DNA of 64,000 nt from Gleditsia sinensis (Eukaryota > Streptophyta > Magnoliopsida > Fabales > Fabaceae): positions 17,666,501 to 17,730,500 of the forward strand of contig CM073469.1 in assembly GCA_037074535.1 (NCBI GenBank), given 5' to 3'. Under the pieces are notes generated by a model, which had not been told where the DNA came from, did no database searches, and was given only the letters and a program-made list of their open reading frames with translations. Each line of letters begins with the position of its first letter. Position 1 is the first letter of the stretch. Positions 60,061 through 64,000 of this stretch are shown in pieces. The position numbers and the translations under genes were made by a program.

Positions 60061-60154
60061 GCTGAGTTCTGCACAAAATTATGAATGCAAGTCTCCCTTG
60101 AAAAGACGTGTTTAATTCAGTCAGAAAACAGGAAATCAAACTATTGTGTGCTAT

Positions 60155-60160
60155 TTTATT
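60155..60160 (-). terminator. Polyadenylation signal of the epimerase gene
   Basis: AATAAA on the minus strand, about 330 nt past the stop codon, suits a plant 3' untranslated region of ordinary length. Confidence 0.45.
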
Positions 60161-60487
60161 AAATTTGCATAAGAATTATACACTGCCCCCAATCAGCATA
60201 TGCTCTATCAGTCATGAATGCTACAATTCTGAAACTACAACAATTACATTCTGGAAAAAGAATAAAAGAGAAGAATATTTTCTTTGATACTGGTTATAGG
60301 TGCCAGGACATAATCTCCACCAATGACAAAACTTCTTCAGTGTAAGAAACAAGGTTCCTCCTTATATGGCATCATAGACATATGAAACACGATAATCGTG
60401 CAACGAACAGAGAAACATTAAAGGACAATCACAACAATCATAATGAACAAGAATTCAAAGATCCTACCACACAGTTAAAAGAATCCA

Positions 60488-61786
60488 TCACCCAGCGGCT
60501 TTTTTCGCACCAGAATAGTAATTGAGGTACCACCGGACAAATTTCTTCAAACCAGTTTGTAGATCTGTTGTAGGCTTATACCCAAGCTCTCTCTGAGCCA
60601 AGCTAATGTTTGCATGAGTAAACTGCACATCCCCATTTCGTGGTAACTTCATTATGTTTCTCTTTGCCTTCACCTTCAGGAGCCTCTCCAAAATGCTCAC
60701 AAGATCCGTAACTGGCACAGGTGAAGTATTCCCTAAATTGAAAACCCGCAATTGAGCTGGCCCTCTCTTCTTTCCACCACTGCCAGTGCTCTTCTCTGCA
60801 GTATCCAATGCTCCCAAGCAACCCCTGACAATGTCATCAATGTATGTAAAATCCCTTGCAACCGTGCCATGATTAGGCCCTTCAAAGATTGAAATTGATT
60901 TCCCCTTCAAAATATCCCTTGTAAAAAAGAAGTATGCCATATCAGGCCTTCCCCAAGGTCCATAAACAGTAAAGAATCGCAACCCTGTTAAGGAAAGGCC
61001 ATATATATGGTTATATGTATGAGCAATTTCTTCACCAGCCTTCTTAGTGGCAGCATACAGACTAGCAGGCTGATCGGTTCGATCTCTTTCCGAAAAGGGT
61101 ACCTTGGTATTCAGTCCATACACCGAGCTAGAAGATGCCCACACAATTGCAGGTTGTGGATTCGCTGATTTACAAACTTCAAGTAGATTGACAAAACCAG
61201 CAATATTACTATGCACATATGAGCCAGGATTTTCCATTGCATACCTCACACCAGCTTGAGCAGCCAAATGCATCACATGAGTGAATGCCACAACCTCGAA
61301 GAGCTTCCTTAGAAGCGCTGAATCGTTGATATCACCTTCCACAATGTAGACCCCAGTGCGCTCTAGAAGAGCTTGGCGAGCACGTTTCAGAGAAGGGTCA
61401 TAATAATCGTTGAAATTGTCGAGGCCAAGCACACCATCACCCCTGCGTTTAAGCGCAGCAGAGACATGGGTTCCAACGAATCCGGCGGCTCCAGTGACTA
61501 GGACCGATATTCCATTGCGGGACCTTACTTTGGCAGAAGAGCGAACCTGCTTCTCCCAAGCGGGACCTCCCCACCCGTTTGTTCTCAGGGACCGGCGAGA
61601 GGGATCTGCAGGTAGCGATGCTGATGATTGCGATCGGAAAAAGAAGATAAAGATCAGACCTAAGAACACAAAAGACCAAAATGTGAGCTTCGCGAGCGAA
61701 GAGTGCCACCGAACCCTGTGGAAATAGGAAGATTTTTCCATCTTGAATTTTCCAGGAGTGGAGGGAATGTCATCCATAAGGGACAT
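60488..61786 (-). CDS. GAE: UDP-glucuronate 4-epimerase (GAE family), 432 aa
   Basis: It converts UDP-glucuronate to UDP-galacturonate, the donor for pectin synthesis, in the Golgi as a type II membrane protein. The chosen start (M-S-L-M-D-D-I-P-S-T-P-G-K) matches the conserved N-terminus of the plant GAE2/GAE3 group. The upstream in-frame Met at 61843 would add 19 unlikely residues. One membrane segment lies at about 33-50. The Rossmann motif G99-A-A-G102-F-V-G105 binds NAD, and Y244-x-x-x-K248 with Ser at 218-221 forms the catalytic set. Later conserved stretches are G-L-R-F-F-T-V-Y-G-P-W-G-R-P-D-M-A and A-R-D-F-T-Y-I-D-D-I. It has no intron, like known GAE genes, and is intact at the usual length of the family. 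It is the only complete host gene here. Confidence 0.96.
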   Translation of the reverse strand: MSLMDDIPSTPGKFKMEKSSYFHRVRWHSSLAKLTFWSFVFLGLIFIFFFRSQSSASLPADPSRRSLRTNGWGGPAWEKQVRSSAKVRSRNGISVLVTGAAGFVGTHVSAALKRRGDGVLGLDNFNDYYDPSLKRARQALLERTGVYIVEGDINDSALLRKLFEVVAFTHVMHLAAQAGVRYAMENPGSYVHSNIAGFVNLLEVCKSANPQPAIVWASSSSVYGLNTKVPFSERDRTDQPASLYAATKKAGEEIAHTYNHIYGLSLTGLRFFTVYGPWGRPDMAYFFFTRDILKGKSISIFEGPNHGTVARDFTYIDDIVRGCLGALDTAEKSTGSGGKKRGPAQLRVFNLGNTSPVPVTDLVSILERLLKVKAKRNIMKLPRNGDVQFTHANISLAQRELGYKPTTDLQTGLKKFVRWYLNYYSGAKKAAG

Positions 61787-62065
61787 TTGCTTCAGATGAG
61801 ATATTCTCCAAGGGAAATGCCAACTCCAAAGTAAACAACACACTGCCCTTCTTTCTTATATCCTCAAAATGTGGATAAAATTTCTGAGTTCTCGTTTCAG
61901 AATCACGTCACGATTAGGGTTTCAGAAAGATGGGTATGCCGCGATTCTTGAGGAATAGTGTTCGAGGTAAGGAAAAGTGAAGGAGAAAAAAGCGACGTTT
62001 GGTTGGTGCTCTTCTACCTCTTTTTCATCGCTGTATTTGGGAATCTTCTTGTTTCTTGGAGGGAT
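61787..62065 (-). promoter_or_regulatory. Probable 5' untranslated region of the epimerase gene
   Basis: The extent is inferred from the TATA-like site at 62095-62100. It contains one upstream Met codon (61841-61843) in frame with the gene. Confidence 0.4.
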
Positions 62066-62094
62066 GGGTTGGTGATGCTGCCCACTCTTTTGGG

Positions 62095-62100
62095 TTTATA
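62095..62100 (-). promoter_or_regulatory. Candidate TATA box
   Basis: TATAAA on the minus strand, about 310 nt upstream of the chosen start codon. Confidence 0.4.
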
Positions 62101-62176
62101 GTTTTACAGACAAAAAGGTTAAAGATTTGATTTTTGATTAAAAAGAAAAAAAACGTTAATGGCTGTACAGAATGGA

Positions 62177-62178
<2 letters not shown>

Positions 62179-62213
<35 letters not shown>
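62179..62213. repeat. (GA)n microsatellite, CT-rich on the gene strand
   Basis: About 35 bp of GA repeat. On the epimerase strand it is a CT tract just upstream of the TATA candidate. Such pyrimidine patches are common near plant promoters. Confidence 0.85.
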
Positions 62214-62215
<2 letters not shown>

Positions 62216-62321
62216 TTAAAACTTTTAAGCAAGGCCGAGTACAACAAAGTGGATAATTAAATGAGCTACGATTTGTTTTCTATTACTGTGTTTCCCTTTC
62301 CCTGCTAGAAAGAACAAGAAG

Positions 62322-62477
62322 ATGGGATTATTGAAGAAATGCTGCAAAGTGAAGAGTAAAAACAAAGTCTTTTTCTCTTCTATCTATGGGATGCTAATTT
62401 GTCTGATTGGCTGGATGGCCTTAATTTTGGGAGTTCCAAAATTTATCCACCCCTTTATTTTGGTACATTTTGTGTGA
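62322..62477 (+). other. Short open frame, 51 codons, unknown
   Basis: It starts M-G-L-L-K-K-C-C-K-V-K and has one hydrophobic stretch (about 17-39). It lies head-to-head with the epimerase gene. There is no recognised family, and it may well be chance. Confidence 0.15.
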
Positions 62478-62479
62478 AT

Positions 62480-64000
62480 GAACTTCCTCACATGGGGATG
62501 AGAGTTGAAGCTTGAGATTTAAGGAGGATAATGAGAGGTTTGTTGGATATAGCAATGGCCTATAATTTGAGGCTTGCTATAAGGGGTTCCCTATTTTTCC
62601 ACCATTGGAAGGAGTGTGAGATTTGTGGGGATTTGTTATTTTGACCATCTCTAAATTCAGAGAATAACTATGAAGATTTAGGACATGGGCTTTTAATTAA
62701 CGAGTTAGTGCTAAATTATCCAATTCTAAAATTAGAGATCTAAATCTAAGGATCTAGATTCTTCTATAACTCTCATTAATTACTGTGTATTTATTTTTTT
62801 ATACGGCGGTTATATAATATAAAAAATCTAAATTCATAAATCTAAGTGTAGTCATTCAAGTTGTAAGAGTCAAACCATAGTTTTCTCCTTAGAGCGTTGC
62901 TATATTCACGGAATTATTTCATTAAAATTCTCCTCAATGCTCTTTGAATTGGATTCAAAATTATTAACCAGTGCATATCTCAATCAATCACTTGAAAAAA
63001 AAAACATGGCTTGAATTAATACTTAATAGACATGGTTTCATTTATTTGAAAATTTAACAAAAATTATTATTTATGAATAATAGGCTCATGATTTTAAAAA
63101 ATTTTATAAATTGTTTTCACTATATATGTATCTTCCCTTTAATTAAAGTAGGACAAAATTTAAATATATTTTTTTATTATGTTTCACATTAAAAATATGA
63201 TATTTGAATTTTTTTTATAATTCAGTATTATATAATTGACTTTTTCAAAAAAATATTTACATGTGTTGTATTCTTATATATAAAAAAATCTTATAATAAA
63301 CACTTAAAAGGCCTTATTAAAGTTTTTCTTTTGAAGTAAATTGGGAATCAATGTCAAAAGGCCTAACTTTATTAAACACTTCTATTTAACTTTGTTGAAG
63401 ATTAAATAATATTTTTTTAATTTCACTTAAGTAAACAACTAAATTAATATTAGTAGAAATTATTACAAAAATATTCACTTAAAAATTAAAAATTTCATGT
63501 TGTATTTATTATTGATATTACATTTATCTCTTAATGATAAAGTTAGGGTGCATTTGATTTATATTTTTACTTTTATTTTTAATTATATAGTTGTATTTTT
63601 GCTGTACTTTCATTCAAACAGTGAAATACTATTTATACGTATTATAATAAATTTAAAATAATTGTAAAAATATTATTATTATTACAGTGTGTTATACTAT
63701 TAAAAATTTTAAAAATATTTTTTACAAATAAAAAAAATAGTAAACAAATATGTTTTCAAAAATATTTTTTTTTATTTTCAGTAAAAATAAAAACTCAAAA
63801 CCATCCAACCAAACATGCTATAAAATCTTTGAACAAATATATCTTTTGAATAGCTTCTCTTTTCAAGTGTGTTTGTCTCCAAACTAATTTTCCTCTACAA
63901 AGAAAAATTCCTTTCTTAGCTCCTTAGTTGTTGTCATTATTTAACTTTTATGTGGGTTCCCCCTATAATTATGGCGGAACAAGGCATACTCTTGTGACAC
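62480..64000. other. AT-rich spacer
   Basis: No gene, RNA or mobile element recognised to the end of the window. Confidence 0.5.

Noticed and set aside
61410..61727. 105-codon plus-strand frame
   Set aside because: It is the antisense shadow of the epimerase gene.

Overview
The window is nuclear DNA of a flowering plant, most likely an AT-rich eudicot. The reasons are spliced genes with GT-AG introns, plant-type transposons of six classes, and one complete plant-specific pectin-pathway gene. I cannot name the species from sequence alone. Apart from that single host gene near the right end, almost everything recognisable is mobile DNA, decayed gene pieces or AT-rich spacer.

Left part (1-9.6 kb): a Ty1/copia fragment on the minus strand, a LINE RNase H relic, a decayed LTR related to the large gypsy element further right, a 0.86-kb hAT-type MITE with a target-site duplication, and two broken copies of a strictosidine-synthase-like gene with a decayed Ty1/copia element lying between them.

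Middle (9.2-32 kb): a 6.0-kb PIF/Harbinger element whose two genes are both broken, a 1.05-kb hAT-type element with a perfect 8-bp duplication and a tRNA-like insert, a 2.6-kb Harbinger-type element that has split a copy of an unnamed repeat, and a full-length 10.4-kb Ty3/gypsy chromovirus (Tekay/Del type). The chromovirus has LTRs of identical length that appear to differ at one position, a matching 5-bp duplication and one intact 1,630-codon gag-pol frame, so it is a very recent insertion.

Right-middle (33-45.3 kb): a 12.3-kb CACTA (En/Spm) element with a 3-bp duplication, subterminal repeat arrays and two genes that splice to open frames (a TNP2-type transposase of about 1,147 aa and a Transposase_24/TNPA-type protein of about 442 aa). 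It also carries, in antisense, two exons of a host dynamin-related GTPase (DRP2 type) with the splice sites still in place.

46-55 kb: three same-strand copies of a larger unit that contains an extremely conserved 62-nt hairpin. The same hairpin occurs at 9.3 kb and, split by the Harbinger-type element, at 18.8/21.4 kb. This repeat is the least explained signal in the window. RTE-type LINE tails, a 38-bp-arm palindrome and a 495-bp tandem duplication follow.

56-64 kb: spacer, then a complete intronless UDP-glucuronate 4-epimerase gene (GAE family, minus strand, about 432 aa) with a plausible TATA box, a GA/CT tract and a polyadenylation signal. All gene identities are by reading the translated sequence; no database search or alignment program was run.
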